Below, in pieces: positions 43,828-52,935 of a stretch of DNA of 64,000 nucleotides. The number at the start of each line of letters is the position of its first letter. Within the stretch, counting starts at the first letter, position 1. A program made the position numbers and the translations under genes. The stretch comes from Marinomonas algarum (GTDB taxonomy: Bacteria; Pseudomonadota; Gammaproteobacteria; Pseudomonadales; Marinomonadaceae). Location: assembly GCF_020532605.1 (NCBI RefSeq), contig NZ_JAJATW010000002.1, positions 124,001 to 188,000 on the forward strand, given 5' to 3'. A model generated the notes under the pieces. That model was not told where the DNA came from. It did not search any database and was given only the letters and a program-made list of their open reading frames with translations.

Positions 43828-46227
43828 GTGAGCAAGTTTATAAAGTGGTTTAAAGATCTTCATATGGAAGATGTCGGTGAAGTAGGCGGTAAAAACGCTT
43901 CTTTAGGTGAAATGATTTCCAACCTGACAGACCTTGGCATTCAAGTGCCAAACGGTTTCGCGACCACTTCTTATGCATATCAAAGTTTTATCACCGAAAG
44001 TGGTTTGGATGAAAAAATCCATCAGACATTAGATGCATTAGATGTAGACGATGTGCAAGCACTGGCTCAAGTGGGTGTACAAATTCGCCAATGGATTGAA
44101 GAAGCCTCTTTTTCGGCCGAATTTGACCAAGAAATCGAAGCCGCTTTTGCGGTGTTGTGCGAAGACAATGCAGACGATACGTCCTTTGCCGTTCGCTCTT
44201 CTGCCACGGCAGAAGATTTGCCTGATGCGTCGTTTGCGGGACAACAAGAAACCTACCTTAACGTAAAAGGGTTGGCGGATATCAAAGCGTCAATTAAACG
44301 CGTCTTTGCCTCTTTGTTTAATGATCGTGCGATCTCTTACCGTGTTCACCAAGGTTTCGAACATCAAGGCGTGTCTTTGTCCGCTGGTATTCAAAAAATG
44401 GTACGCAGTGACATTGGCGCTTCCGGTGTCTTATTCACTCTAGACACAGAGTCTGGCTTTGACGAAGTCGTCTTTATTACTGCTGCATACGGTCTTGGCG
44501 AAATGGTGGTACAAGGTACTGTCAACCCAGACGAATACTACGTTCACAAACCCACATTGGCCGCAGAGCGTCCAGCGGTTGTGCGTAAAAGCCTAGGCAG
44601 CAAGGCTCAAAAAATGGAATACGCAGAAGTCGGCAGCGATGACGAGTTTGTTAAAATTGTCCCTGTTACTTTAGACGACCAAAATCGTTTTGCATTGACC
44701 AACGACGAAATCGAAGACTTGGCACGTCAAGCTTGCATCATTGAAAAACATTACCAACGCCCAATGGACATCGAGTGGGCAAAAGATGGTGTTGATGGCA
44801 AACTCTACATCGTTCAGGCGCGCCCAGAAACCGTCCGTAGCCAAGCTAACGCGCAAAGCATGGAACGTTACAGCTTAAAAGGCACTTCTTCTGTTCTTAT
44901 GACAGGTCGTGCGATCGGTCACAAAATCGGGACAGGCGAAGTCAAAGTCTTGTCTTCTATCGCAGACATGGATCGCATTCAGCCGGGCGACATCTTGGTC
45001 ACTGATATTACTGACCCAGATTGGGAACCCATCATGAAACGTGCCTCAGCGATTGTAACCAATCGTGGTGGACGTACCTGTCACGCAGCGATCATCGCAC
45101 GTGAACTGGGTATTCCTGCGGTAGTAGGTTGTGGTGACGCAACGGACGTGTTGAAAGATGGACAAGTAGTCACTGTTTCTTGTGCTCAAGGTGACATGGG
45201 CTTTGTCTATGAAGGCGCCCTATCTTTTGACATCATCACTTCGGAAGTTGGCAACATGCCAGAAATTCCGGTGAAGATCATGATGAACGTGGGTAATCCA
45301 AACCGTGCTTTCGATTTCGCGATGCTACCTAATGCCGGTATCGGCTTAGCGCGTTTAGAATTCATCATCAACCGCATGATCGGCATTCACCCTAAGGCCC
45401 TGCTTAACTACGCTGAAATGACGCCAGCCCTACAAGAAGAGATCAATCATCGTATTGCCGGTTACAACAGCCCAGTTGAGTTCTATGTTGATAAATTAGT
45501 CGAAGGGGTTGCCACACTCGCCTGCTCTTTTTCACAAAAGCCGGTTATCGTGCGTTTGTCTGACTTTAAGTCCAACGAATACCACAACCTTGTGGGCGGA
45601 CCTTTATTTGAACCAGATGAAGAAAACCCAATGCTGGGCTTCCGTGGTGCTGCACGCTACATAGACGATTCTTTCCGTGATTGCTTCGCGATGGAGTGTG
45701 AGGCCATCCGCCGTGTACGTAATGAAATGGGCTTAACCAATGTTCAGATCATGATCCCATTTGTACGTACCCTAGAAGAGGCGCAACAAGTCACTGAGCT
45801 GTTAGCAGAGCAAGGTTTAGCACGTGGTGAGAACGGTCTAAAAGTCATCATGATGTGTGAACTCCCTTCTAATGCTTTATTAGCCGATGAGTTCTTAGAA
45901 TACTTCGATGGCTTCTCTATCGGTTCTAATGATTTAACTCAGTTAACTCTTGGCTTAGACCGTGATTCTGGACTGATTGCCGACAAGTTTGATGAGCGTA
46001 ATGCCGCTGTCAAAAAACTGCTTAAAATGGCGATCACGGCGTGTCGTGAAAAAGGCAAGTACGTGGGCATTTGTGGCCAAGGCCCTTCTGACCATGCAGA
46101 CTTTGCTGATTGGCTTGTGGCACAGGGCATTGAAAGCATGTCGCTTAACCCAGACACCGTGGTTGAAACTTGGATTCACTTAGACGAAGTATTGAAAAAT
46201 GCGGCGTCAGACAGCCAAGCGATATAA
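43828..46227 (+). CDS. ppsA: Phosphoenolpyruvate synthase
   Basis: The 799-residue enzyme makes PEP from pyruvate and ATP in gluconeogenesis. It has an N-terminal ATP-grasp domain ([31 protein letters not shown]), a swivelling phosphohistidine domain with [18 protein letters not shown] where His419 is phosphorylated, and a C-terminal PEP-binding barrel with [15 protein letters not shown] and [10 protein letters not shown]. The start is GTG with CTGGAG upstream. Its regulator PpsR is divergently encoded. A strong terminator follows. A gluconeogenic enzyme suits growth on amines and organic acids. Confidence 0.97.
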   Translation: MSKFIKWFKDLHMEDVGEVGGKNASLGEMISNLTDLGIQVPNGFATTSYAYQSFITESGLDEKIHQTLDALDVDDVQALAQVGVQIRQWIEEASFSAEFDQEIEAAFAVLCEDNADDTSFAVRSSATAEDLPDASFAGQQETYLNVKGLADIKASIKRVFASLFNDRAISYRVHQGFEHQGVSLSAGIQKMVRSDIGASGVLFTLDTESGFDEVVFITAAYGLGEMVVQGTVNPDEYYVHKPTLAAERPAVVRKSLGSKAQKMEYAEVGSDDEFVKIVPVTLDDQNRFALTNDEIEDLARQACIIEKHYQRPMDIEWAKDGVDGKLYIVQARPETVRSQANAQSMERYSLKGTSSVLMTGRAIGHKIGTGEVKVLSSIADMDRIQPGDILVTDITDPDWEPIMKRASAIVTNRGGRTCHAAIIARELGIPAVVGCGDATDVLKDGQVVTVSCAQGDMGFVYEGALSFDIITSEVGNMPEIPVKIMMNVGNPNRAFDFAMLPNAGIGLARLEFIINRMIGIHPKALLNYAEMTPALQEEINHRIAGYNSPVEFYVDKLVEGVATLACSFSQKPVIVRLSDFKSNEYHNLVGGPLFEPDEENPMLGFRGAARYIDDSFRDCFAMECEAIRRVRNEMGLTNVQIMIPFVRTLEEAQQVTELLAEQGLARGENGLKVIMMCELPSNALLADEFLEYFDGFSIGSNDLTQLTLGLDRDSGLIADKFDERNAAVKKLLKMAITACREKGKYVGICGQGPSDHADFADWLVAQGIESMSLNPDTVVETWIHLDEVLKNAASDSQAI

Positions 46228-46377
46228 ACGGATTGATCTCCATGGCCAATGCTATTCGACACGGATGCCATTGGCCGACTGCCTGCATTTTAATAAAGCA
46301 TTGGTGATGTTTTATTAAATCAGAATGCTGTGTTTGCACAGCATGTGACCTTATCGAGTGTCACTCTCTAGTTTGAT

Positions 46378-46404
46378 AGCCCCGCTCAGGCGGGGCTTTT
46401 TTTA
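46378..46404. terminator. Intrinsic terminator downstream of ppsA
   Basis: AGCCCCGC and GCGGGGCT pair around TCAG, followed by seven T residues on the plus strand. Two further perfect dyads lie in the ppsA 3' region: 46244-46276 (GGCCAATG/CATTGGCC) and 46325-46344 (ATGCTGTG/CACAGCAT), without T-tracts. Confidence 0.92.
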
Positions 46405-46407
46405 TGC

Positions 46408-47019
46408 CTATTTCTTATTGCTAGGCATGTCCAATAAGCCTTGTCGCGATAGGGTTAACGCAATATTGATTGCTGAATGTGCGTCGTTTGCCGCATACAG
46501 TATCTGATTTTCACGTAATGGATAAGCTCCCCAATTGGACTTTTGAGCACCTTTCCCCAATCGTTGTTGCAATACCATCGCCACCGCTGCACGAGCACCA
46601 ATGGCGTTTTTCTCTCCAGCTAATGCCTTTAATGCCATAGACAGATCCAACGTATTGCAGATAGTGATATTAAGTTTGCCACGCAATTCACGATTGTCGT
46701 CTTTTAAACCAAACCCTACCTTCTTGATGTCCGTTCTTGCTAAAAGCTCAGCAGCGGCCTTAAGCGCTGCCGGAAAACGAGTAGGAAATAAAAATGCCGT
46801 CCGCTCTGTGGCTAACTGGATCAACGAGGGGCCAGGGCTGACCTCGCCTTTACGAAAGATTGGTTTACTTTCTGTGTCGTATCCTAGGCAGGATTCATGT
46901 TGTAAAACCTGCAAAGCATGCGCAGCGTCTGAATCGGTTTCAACAAGATGGATGTCTGTTAGGTTAAGCCCCTCATACAGGGGTAACTCTGTGATCTGTT
47001 CTTTTGTCGGGCGTTGCAT
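46408..47019 (-). CDS. RNase D-like 3'-5' exonuclease
   Basis: The 203-residue protein is a stand-alone DEDD exonuclease domain. Motif I is GYDTESKP, motif II includes VGFGLKDDNRELRG, and motif III is ILYAANDAHSAI, giving the acidic metal ligands; it is of the DEDDy type (Y in the last motif). It lacks the HRDC domains of full RNase D, so it may act on RNA or DNA ends. ATG 47019 is preferred to an in-frame TTG at 47037. It is convergent with ppsA. Confidence 0.87.
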   Translation of the reverse strand: MQRPTKEQITELPLYEGLNLTDIHLVETDSDAAHALQVLQHESCLGYDTESKPIFRKGEVSPGPSLIQLATERTAFLFPTRFPAALKAAAELLARTDIKKVGFGLKDDNRELRGKLNITICNTLDLSMALKALAGEKNAIGARAAVAMVLQQRLGKGAQKSNWGAYPLRENQILYAANDAHSAINIALTLSRQGLLDMPSNKK

Positions 47020-47161
47020 AAAGTAGTATGTCCACAAACAAGGGAAGCGGTTAAAGCAAAAGAGAAAATCATTGCACTTGAATTAAAACATGAAAAGCCC
47101 AATATTGAGAACTTAGACGCGTTGCGAATAACGCATTTCATAGGATGTATCGAGGCTTAAC

Positions 47162-47611
47162 ATGACCACAAACTCCCCAGTACAAATCGTTTGTCCACAC
47201 TGTGTTACCAAAAATCGTTTGCCTCAAGCTAAACTGGGTGACAAACCGATTTGCGGAAAATGTGGTAAAACACTCTTAACCACTCAGCCCGTTATTGGCA
47301 GCGATCAGCATTTTCAGCGCTTTATTGCGAACAGCGATCTGCCTGTTGTGGTGGATTTTTGGGCACCTTGGTGTGGTCCTTGCAAACAGTTTGCGCCAAC
47401 TTTTGAAGCAACAGCCGCTGATATGGCCACACAAGCCTGCTTTATGAAACTTAACACCGAGCAAAACCAAGCAACCGCTGGTGGTTACCATATTCGCTCC
47501 ATTCCGACTCTGATGATCTTTCACAAGGGCAAAGAAGTGACTCGACTTTCCGGCGCCTTATCACAACCTCAGTTTAAGCAATGGTTAACGCAACATCTCC
47601 CTAAACAATAA
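47162..47611 (+). CDS. trxC: Thioredoxin 2 (zinc-containing)
   Basis: The 149-residue protein has an N-terminal zinc ribbon with CPHC (residues 11-14) and CGKC (31-34) and a C-terminal thioredoxin fold with WCGPC (active cysteines 71 and 74), plus the conserved cis-proline in SIPTLM. This is the TrxC layout. It reduces protein disulfides in the cytoplasm, often under OxyR control; no OxyR site was identified. GAGG lies upstream of the start. Confidence 0.96.
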   Translation: MTTNSPVQIVCPHCVTKNRLPQAKLGDKPICGKCGKTLLTTQPVIGSDQHFQRFIANSDLPVVVDFWAPWCGPCKQFAPTFEATAADMATQACFMKLNTEQNQATAGGYHIRSIPTLMIFHKGKEVTRLSGALSQPQFKQWLTQHLPKQ

Positions 47612-47637
47612 AAGCAGCGCTTGCTTGTAGGCCGTTA

Positions 47638-48840
47638 CTAGCCGAGCTTCTCGACCATAGCAGAACGACGGTGATCTTTTATTAAGCTCAACTCAGCGAG
47701 GATGACCAAACCAAGAATCAACCAAGACCCCATGATGACACCGGTCCAACCATTCATTTGCCAGAATGGGTCCAAATAGAACCCTCCCAAACTGGCGCCT
47801 AGGTAGTAAAACACCAGATACAAGGACGAGGCGCTGGCTTTTGAGTGTTTTGCATTACGACTGACAAAACCACTGGTTGTGGAATGGCACAGGAAAAAGC
47901 CAAAGCTGTTAATCAATAAGCCCGCAATAATCGCCCACAGGGAGTTCCCTAAGGTCACACACGAGCCAACAATAAAAATACTGGTGCCCAGCACCATGAT
48001 GTAAGGCTGACTTAAACGCTTCGCTAATTTACCGGATATTGCCGACCCCAGCGTCCCAGACAAATACGTCAGAAACAGTAAGCCCACATATTTTGCTGTC
48101 AAATTATAAGGTGCCCCTTCAATAACAAACGTAACGTAACTGTACTGGTTGATAAAAATAAAAAAGCTAAAGCCGCCGATAAAATAACTGATCACCAGAC
48201 GACGATTTTGCAAATGGCTTTTCATATTGGACACAATATGCCCCACCCGTAGGGGTTTCGGCTCAAAGTGCTGAGATTTTGGCAGAAGAAAGAAGAACGC
48301 TAATAAACAGACAAAGCTAATTGCACTCATCACCCCAAACGCAGCCGAAAAGCCAAGCCACTCACCCACAAAACCACCGATTAAGCGACCACCAATGCCG
48401 CCTAAGGTATTGCCGCTGATATACAATCCCACCGCCACCAGCAACGCCTCCGGCGTGTACTCATCGCCTAAATACGCCACAGCAATCGCCGGCAACCCCG
48501 CAAGAAAAAAGCCCTGTAAACCGCGCAACGCCAACAAGGTTTCATAGTTGTGCACCAAAGACAAACACAAGGTCGTTAACGTAATTCCCACCATGGTCAT
48601 CACCATGATGCCTTTTCGCCCTAACGCATCAGAGATCGGCCCATAGAACAGCAAAGAAATTCCCAGCGTCAACGTCGTAATCGTAAAACTACCGCTGGCC
48701 TGCAGAGGTGTAATATCAAACTCATTGGCAATCATCGGCAACAGAGGTTGCGTAATATACACATTGGCAAAAATCATAAAAGAACCAATCACTAACGCTA
48801 AGGTTCCTCGCCAAAAAACGGAACTGCCTACTTCAATCAC
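47638..48840 (-). CDS. MFS transporter (YnfM-like)
   Basis: The ~400-residue protein has 12 membrane segments and an MFS loop motif (YGPISDALGRKGIMV). It begins with a membrane helix reading FANVYITQPLLPMIANEFD, typical of the YnfM/CynX-like exporters. GTG 48840, with GGAGAGAGTGC before it, is preferred; an ATG nine codons upstream (48867) is also possible. It is divergent from a LysR regulator in the standard regulator-exporter arrangement, so its expression probably depends on that protein. The substrate is unknown. Confidence 0.9.
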   Translation of the reverse strand: MIEVGSSVFWRGTLALVIGSFMIFANVYITQPLLPMIANEFDITPLQASGSFTITTLTLGISLLFYGPISDALGRKGIMVMTMVGITLTTLCLSLVHNYETLLALRGLQGFFLAGLPAIAVAYLGDEYTPEALLVAVGLYISGNTLGGIGGRLIGGFVGEWLGFSAAFGVMSAISFVCLLAFFFLLPKSQHFEPKPLRVGHIVSNMKSHLQNRRLVISYFIGGFSFFIFINQYSYVTFVIEGAPYNLTAKYVGLLFLTYLSGTLGSAISGKLAKRLSQPYIMVLGTSIFIVGSCVTLGNSLWAIIAGLLINSFGFFLCHSTTSGFVSRNAKHSKASASSLYLVFYYLGASLGGFYLDPFWQMNGWTGVIMGSWLILGLVILAELSLIKDHRRSAMVEKLG

Positions 48841-48953
48841 GCACTCTCTCCACCGGAACAAGTCCATCTCAAGTTAAAACAACTGCGCCACTATACGCCC
48901 CACCAATTTATCAATAAAATATATCTACCTTATCAAAACCATAAGATTAACTG

Positions 48954-49859
48954 ATGGACATTAAACCACTTCGCTACTTGATCGCCATTGCCAAAACCGA
49001 AAGCTTTACCAAGGCCGCCCAACAATTAGGCGTTGCACAACCAGCGGTGAGCATGGCAATAAAAAAACTCGAGAAGGACCTAGGCTTAACGCTGATTCAC
49101 CGAGCGGACCGTAATATCGGCTTAACCGATGAAGGAAAAAAGCTTTTAATACACGCTGAAAAGATTATTCAAGCCACCGATGAGGCCTTGCTTGAAATGC
49201 GTGAGCTCAAAGGACTAAACCAAGGGGAAGTCAGAGTGGGCATTCCAAGCATGTTAGGCTCTTATTATTTTCCACCCATTCTAATGGCCTTTCGTCATCG
49301 CTATCCAACGTTAACGCTCAAGGTCATTGAGGGAGGCACCTGGCAGCTGCAGAAAATGCTTGAAAATGGAGAACTGGATCTTAGTGTCATCGTCGCTGAA
49401 ACCTTACCTGAGAGCCTAGAAACCCGAGCCTTATTAAGGGAAGAGATGTTGGTCACGATTGCCACAGACCACCCCTTTGCTCAACTCGAACGCGTCTCTC
49501 CTGATGCTTTTTTTGACGAAGAACTGGTGATGTTCAAAGAGGGCTTTTTCCACCGCCGTATCGTCGATAAATTAGCGAAAGCCTGTAAGCGAACACCCAA
49601 AATTGGCTTTGAAACGAATCTTATTCCATTAATTAAATCCATCACCCAACAAGGCTTTGGAGTATCGACACTGCTTGCCATGGTGGTTGAAGAACGAGAT
49701 CAATTGCTAACGCGCTCATTTGACCCACCAATTTGGCTAGATTTAGGCATCGCTTGGCGCAAAGACAGTTACCTTTCCCAAGCCAACCGGACCTTTTTGG
49801 ATTTCGTCAGTGAACACGGTCGCAGTGAGGGCATTGGCTTCTCCTCTGTTGCTCTGTAA
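48954..49859 (+). CDS. LysR-family transcriptional regulator
   Basis: The 301-residue protein has an N-terminal winged helix-turn-helix (about 1-60, PLRYLIAIAKTESFTKAAQ and VAQPAVSMAIKKLEKDLG) and a C-terminal periplasmic-binding-like effector domain (about 90-290) of the CynR/OxyR-like type. It most likely controls the divergent MFS transporter gene through the ~90-bp spacer between them. The effector is unknown. A shared hairpin terminator lies after the stop. Confidence 0.93.
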   Translation: MDIKPLRYLIAIAKTESFTKAAQQLGVAQPAVSMAIKKLEKDLGLTLIHRADRNIGLTDEGKKLLIHAEKIIQATDEALLEMRELKGLNQGEVRVGIPSMLGSYYFPPILMAFRHRYPTLTLKVIEGGTWQLQKMLENGELDLSVIVAETLPESLETRALLREEMLVTIATDHPFAQLERVSPDAFFDEELVMFKEGFFHRRIVDKLAKACKRTPKIGFETNLIPLIKSITQQGFGVSTLLAMVVEERDQLLTRSFDPPIWLDLGIAWRKDSYLSQANRTFLDFVSEHGRSEGIGFSSVAL

Positions 49860-49870
49860 ACACAAAAAAA

Positions 49871-49898
49871 TACCCATAGACCATTTGGCCTATGGGTA
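49871..49898. terminator. Bidirectional terminator after LysR gene and CbiM-like gene
   Basis: TACCCATAG and CTATGGGTA form the stem with further CC/GG pairing inside. The plus-strand A-run before it gives a seven-base T-tract for transcripts arriving from the CbiM-like gene. Confidence 0.85.
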
Positions 49899-49939
49899 CT
49901 TCTTACGTGTATTTATCAGATAAGCTTAATCACCTTCTC

Positions 49940-50611
49940 TTAATGGAAAAGGCGTGTCTCTAGCAAAACAGAACCTTTAAATCTGTGCAGACTTTTGGCT
50001 CCAGCCAATACAGCAAGGTCCAGCAATGGCTCAAGCAAAACAACACTCAAATAGGCAATACCAAAAGTCGCCACAGAGGTGAGGTTTTCTGCGCCAAAAC
50101 CCTGTCCATAAAAAGCCCAAAAAGCCACCCAAGCAACAATCCCACCTTGATACGTCAACGAAAGTTGTAACGCTTGCTTATAGGTGATGTCGACATAAGC
50201 CGTATTGGCCGCGATTGTACGACGCGCGACCGCTGACATCGCAAATAACGGCAATAATAGCGTCGTTACGTTCATACCGTATTGCGGCAAGTCAAATTGC
50301 GCAAACAGTACGCCTTGCGCCAGTAAGCCTAATATTAACCCCATGGAAGCGGCCGCTGCACCAAAAATCAAGAACAAGGTTGACCCTAAAATCAAGTGTA
50401 CTTCAGACACCCCCACAGCTTGATGAGGTAATACTTCAAAAAAAGCAAACACCAGCAAGGTCGTTAAAACACTGCGCCCCATTAAAGACAAAAGGCCGTC
50501 TTTCTTAATCATGTCGATGGACGCTTTGGCAGAAAAGCCAAAAGCGGCCAATGCCGTCGCGTAACTCAACACAATTTTTGCTCCGTCTACAACGCCTGGT
50601 TCAATATGCAC
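49940..50611 (-). CDS. CbiM-like cobalt transport component
   Basis: The 223-residue membrane protein starts MHIEPGVVDG (GTG codon, GGAG seven bases upstream), close to the MHI(M/P)-(D/E)G start of CbiM, the substrate-binding component whose free N-terminus coordinates cobalt through a histidine. It has about six membrane segments, with SEVHLILGSTLFLIFGAAAA matching the CbiM core. No CbiN, CbiQ or CbiO gene follows, so it may be a solo or remotely served uptake system. It fits the cobalamin salvage operon 11 kb away. Confidence 0.85.
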   Translation of the reverse strand: MHIEPGVVDGAKIVLSYATALAAFGFSAKASIDMIKKDGLLSLMGRSVLTTLLVFAFFEVLPHQAVGVSEVHLILGSTLFLIFGAAAASMGLILGLLAQGVLFAQFDLPQYGMNVTTLLLPLFAMSAVARRTIAANTAYVDITYKQALQLSLTYQGGIVAWVAFWAFYGQGFGAENLTSVATFGIAYLSVVLLEPLLDLAVLAGAKSLHRFKGSVLLETRLFH

Positions 50612-50664
50612 AATGTATCTCCAAAGTAACGACCATACTTTCTCGTATGAGTCAGATTAAAACG

Positions 50665-50762
50665 CTTTTATGACAACCACGGTTGTTTCATAAAAGATCC
50701 AATAAACAGATAACACAAACATTATTTAGTACTATTCATTAAACCAGTACTATTCATTAAAC
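50665..50762 (-). promoter_or_regulatory. Dyad and tandem direct repeat upstream of the CbiM-like gene
   Basis: A dyad at 50665-50696 pairs CTTTTATGA with TCATAAAAG and CAACC with GGTTG. Beyond it, the 17-mer AGTACTATTCATTAAAC occurs twice in direct orientation (50728-50744 and 50746-50762), 18 bp apart. The layout suggests operator sites for a metal- or cobalamin-responsive regulator; no cobalamin riboswitch features are present. Confidence 0.5.
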
Positions 50763-50824
50763 GTGCCATTTTATTAGGGTGTTTGCCTAATACCATTCAA
50801 CAAAAGACACTTGGTAAAACATCG

Positions 50825-52189
50825 TTATTTAAAAAGACGCTCAGACCACACCGTCAATCCTGCTGCGACGCTCCCAAAATGATCGCCGTCTAAAACGGGA
50901 ATATCCCCAATACGTTGCTGTATTGCCGCTCGAATAACCGGAGATTTTGCCGATCCGCCGGTCATATAGATTAGATCCGGTTGCTCGCCCGCCTGTTCGA
51001 TCGCCAATGACATGAGGTTAAGCATTTTTTCTAAAGGCGAAGCAATCGACACTGACAATGCGTCACGATGAATATCCGCTCCTAATGCGGCTTCAATGTA
51101 TGCCAAATCAACACGATGGGTGTGTGTCTCTGACAGAGCAATCTTCGCCTCCTCCGCGCTGCGAACGATATGGTAATTGTGCTTTTCCTCACGCATGCGC
51201 AAAAACCGATCAATCAAGGTCGGCTCGGCTGCATCAAGACGCATCTGACCAATATGGTTTTTGGTTTCAAGACTGTTAAACGTTGCAATGGCCGACACAT
51301 CATTGGTTGTAATCGCGTTCCAATACATTTGGGTCGGCATGGGAAGGCCTGTCTTCAATAAAGAATCCATACCAAATAATGGCATCAAATGCTTACCTGC
51401 AATTTGAATATCTAAATCGTTCCCCCCTACGCGTTCACCCGTATGCGCTAAAAAGTCCGCGCCACGGTCGTCTTTACTCACGTAGTCAGGCCCCATTCGC
51501 ACCATGGCGCAATCGGTTGTTCCCCCGCCAATATCCACCACCAGTACAGTTTTGTTATCGACCATCTTAGTTTCAAAATCCAAGCCGGCCGCAATAGGCT
51601 CATACAGAAACTCGATTTCTTTAAAACCTGCTCGCTTACCCGCTGTGGTTAATATGTCTAAGGCTTGACGATTACTCGCATCCGCGTCTAACCCTTGAAA
51701 GTTAACGGGTCGACCAATCACCGTATGGGTAATCTCAGCACCTAAACTGTGCTCCGCACGTTTTTTGATGTTTTGCATCATTAAGGTAACGATGTCTTCA
51801 AAGAAGTGAATATGCTCAGCTCGTAGTCCTGTTCCCCCTAAAAAAGACTTAGGCGATTTAACAAAATAGCCCTCTTCAGGCCATTGAAAGTATTCTTCAA
51901 ACGCAGCGCGACCAAAGAAAACGGTCTGATCTTCATCCGCAATGTCTTCTTCATAGCGAGCACGTTTAGCCCGTGTCAGCGCGTTTTGACGTAATTGCGC
52001 AAAATTCTGACGAGCCTCCAAACCTGTCACGCCTCGACCGACGGCTTCCGTAATCAAGTCACGGTTTAACGCATACAAAGTCGATGGCAAAAAGGCATGC
52101 TCACCCTCAAGCGCAACCAAGCACACCTTAGAATCTTGTACCGTCCCTAGCGCACAGTTCGATGTGCCGTAATCAAATCCACAAATCAT
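50825..52189 (-). CDS. yegD: Hsp70-like chaperone, YegD type
   Basis: The 454-residue protein has the actin-like ATPase fold of Hsp70: a phosphate loop at the start (CGFDYGTSNCALG), a second one VLVVDIGGGTTDCAMV and an adenosine motif MTGGSAKSPVIRAAI. It lacks the C-terminal substrate-binding domain of DnaK, as does E. coli YegD of 450 residues. The function of YegD is unsettled; an ATP-dependent protein-handling role in the cytoplasm is likely. Transcribed alone or with the genes around it; AGGT precedes the start. Confidence 0.92.
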   Translation of the reverse strand: MICGFDYGTSNCALGTVQDSKVCLVALEGEHAFLPSTLYALNRDLITEAVGRGVTGLEARQNFAQLRQNALTRAKRARYEEDIADEDQTVFFGRAAFEEYFQWPEEGYFVKSPKSFLGGTGLRAEHIHFFEDIVTLMMQNIKKRAEHSLGAEITHTVIGRPVNFQGLDADASNRQALDILTTAGKRAGFKEIEFLYEPIAAGLDFETKMVDNKTVLVVDIGGGTTDCAMVRMGPDYVSKDDRGADFLAHTGERVGGNDLDIQIAGKHLMPLFGMDSLLKTGLPMPTQMYWNAITTNDVSAIATFNSLETKNHIGQMRLDAAEPTLIDRFLRMREEKHNYHIVRSAEEAKIALSETHTHRVDLAYIEAALGADIHRDALSVSIASPLEKMLNLMSLAIEQAGEQPDLIYMTGGSAKSPVIRAAIQQRIGDIPVLDGDHFGSVAAGLTVWSERLFK

Positions 52190-52229
52190 CTTGTTTACCT
52201 AACAACCCAATTCTAAAAAACCGCACATT

Positions 52230-52820
52230 CTACGATACAAAAACAGGCACACCAATTAACGCCTGATGAAGATGGAAAACAATCATAATCCAGGACACCA
52301 GCGCGAACACCATGGCAACAAGATTGGGGCGTAAGCTCGACAAGGTGGACGTTTTATACACCACACCCGCTTTACGATCACGACGACGATAAACAGCAAA
52401 GCCAACAACCGCCCACACTAAGAAACTACCAAAAAGAATGACATCGGCCAGCGTGCCGTTGCTCAGTAAGTGCGCTAGCGTCCACACTTTTACTGAGATT
52501 AAGAAGGGATACCCCATTTTATTTTTCATGGTGCTGTTTTCAATAAAAGCCGAACCGGCAAAGAAAAGCGCCACCAACATTAACAGGGCCGATAAATGAC
52601 GCGTCCACATAGGTGGAAACCACAACCAGGTTGGGGCGAAGCGTAACTGAGAATAGCCGATGATAATAAAGCCCGTGGCAATTAAAGTGATCATGCCAAA
52701 ACGCAATTTCCATCGCAGCGATCCCTCTCGATGCATGGCTTTTTCGCGCCACTCCGGTGCAAACATGCGAATCGAATGCACACCAAAAAATATTACCAAA
52801 CCAATTACTAACACTAACAT
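52230..52820 (-). CDS. NnrU-family membrane protein
   Basis: The 196-residue protein has about five membrane helices and the family start (VIFFGVHSIRMFAPEWRE) plus WTLAHLLSNGTLADVILF, matching NnrU. NnrU was linked to nitrite and nitric oxide metabolism in denitrifiers, but the family is broad and members in non-denitrifiers have no known role; no denitrification gene is near. AAGGA precedes the start. Confidence 0.87.
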   Translation of the reverse strand: MLVLVIGLVIFFGVHSIRMFAPEWREKAMHREGSLRWKLRFGMITLIATGFIIIGYSQLRFAPTWLWFPPMWTRHLSALLMLVALFFAGSAFIENSTMKNKMGYPFLISVKVWTLAHLLSNGTLADVILFGSFLVWAVVGFAVYRRRDRKAGVVYKTSTLSSLRPNLVAMVFALVSWIMIVFHLHQALIGVPVFVS

Positions 52821-52881
52821 ACGAACAGATTCCTTAACGTTTACAGCTTTTTTTACAGGGGAAATTATGATTTACACACAC

Positions 52882-52920
52882 AAAAATAGCCAACACAGTG
52901 ACTGTATTGGCTATTTTTTT
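52882..52920. terminator. Intrinsic terminator after the chemoreceptor gene
   Basis: AAAAATAGCCAA pairs perfectly with TTGGCTATTTTT, with ACAGT/ACTGT stacked inside. It lies 16 bp beyond the chemoreceptor stop; T-runs occur on both strands. Confidence 0.85.
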
Positions 52921-52935
52921 ATTACTATTAAGAAA

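Noticed and set aside
50161..50180. GTTGTAAC resembling a Ter core inside the CbiM-like gene
   Set aside because: It is within coding sequence, the flanks do not match Ter, and one 8-base match in 64 kb is expected by chance.
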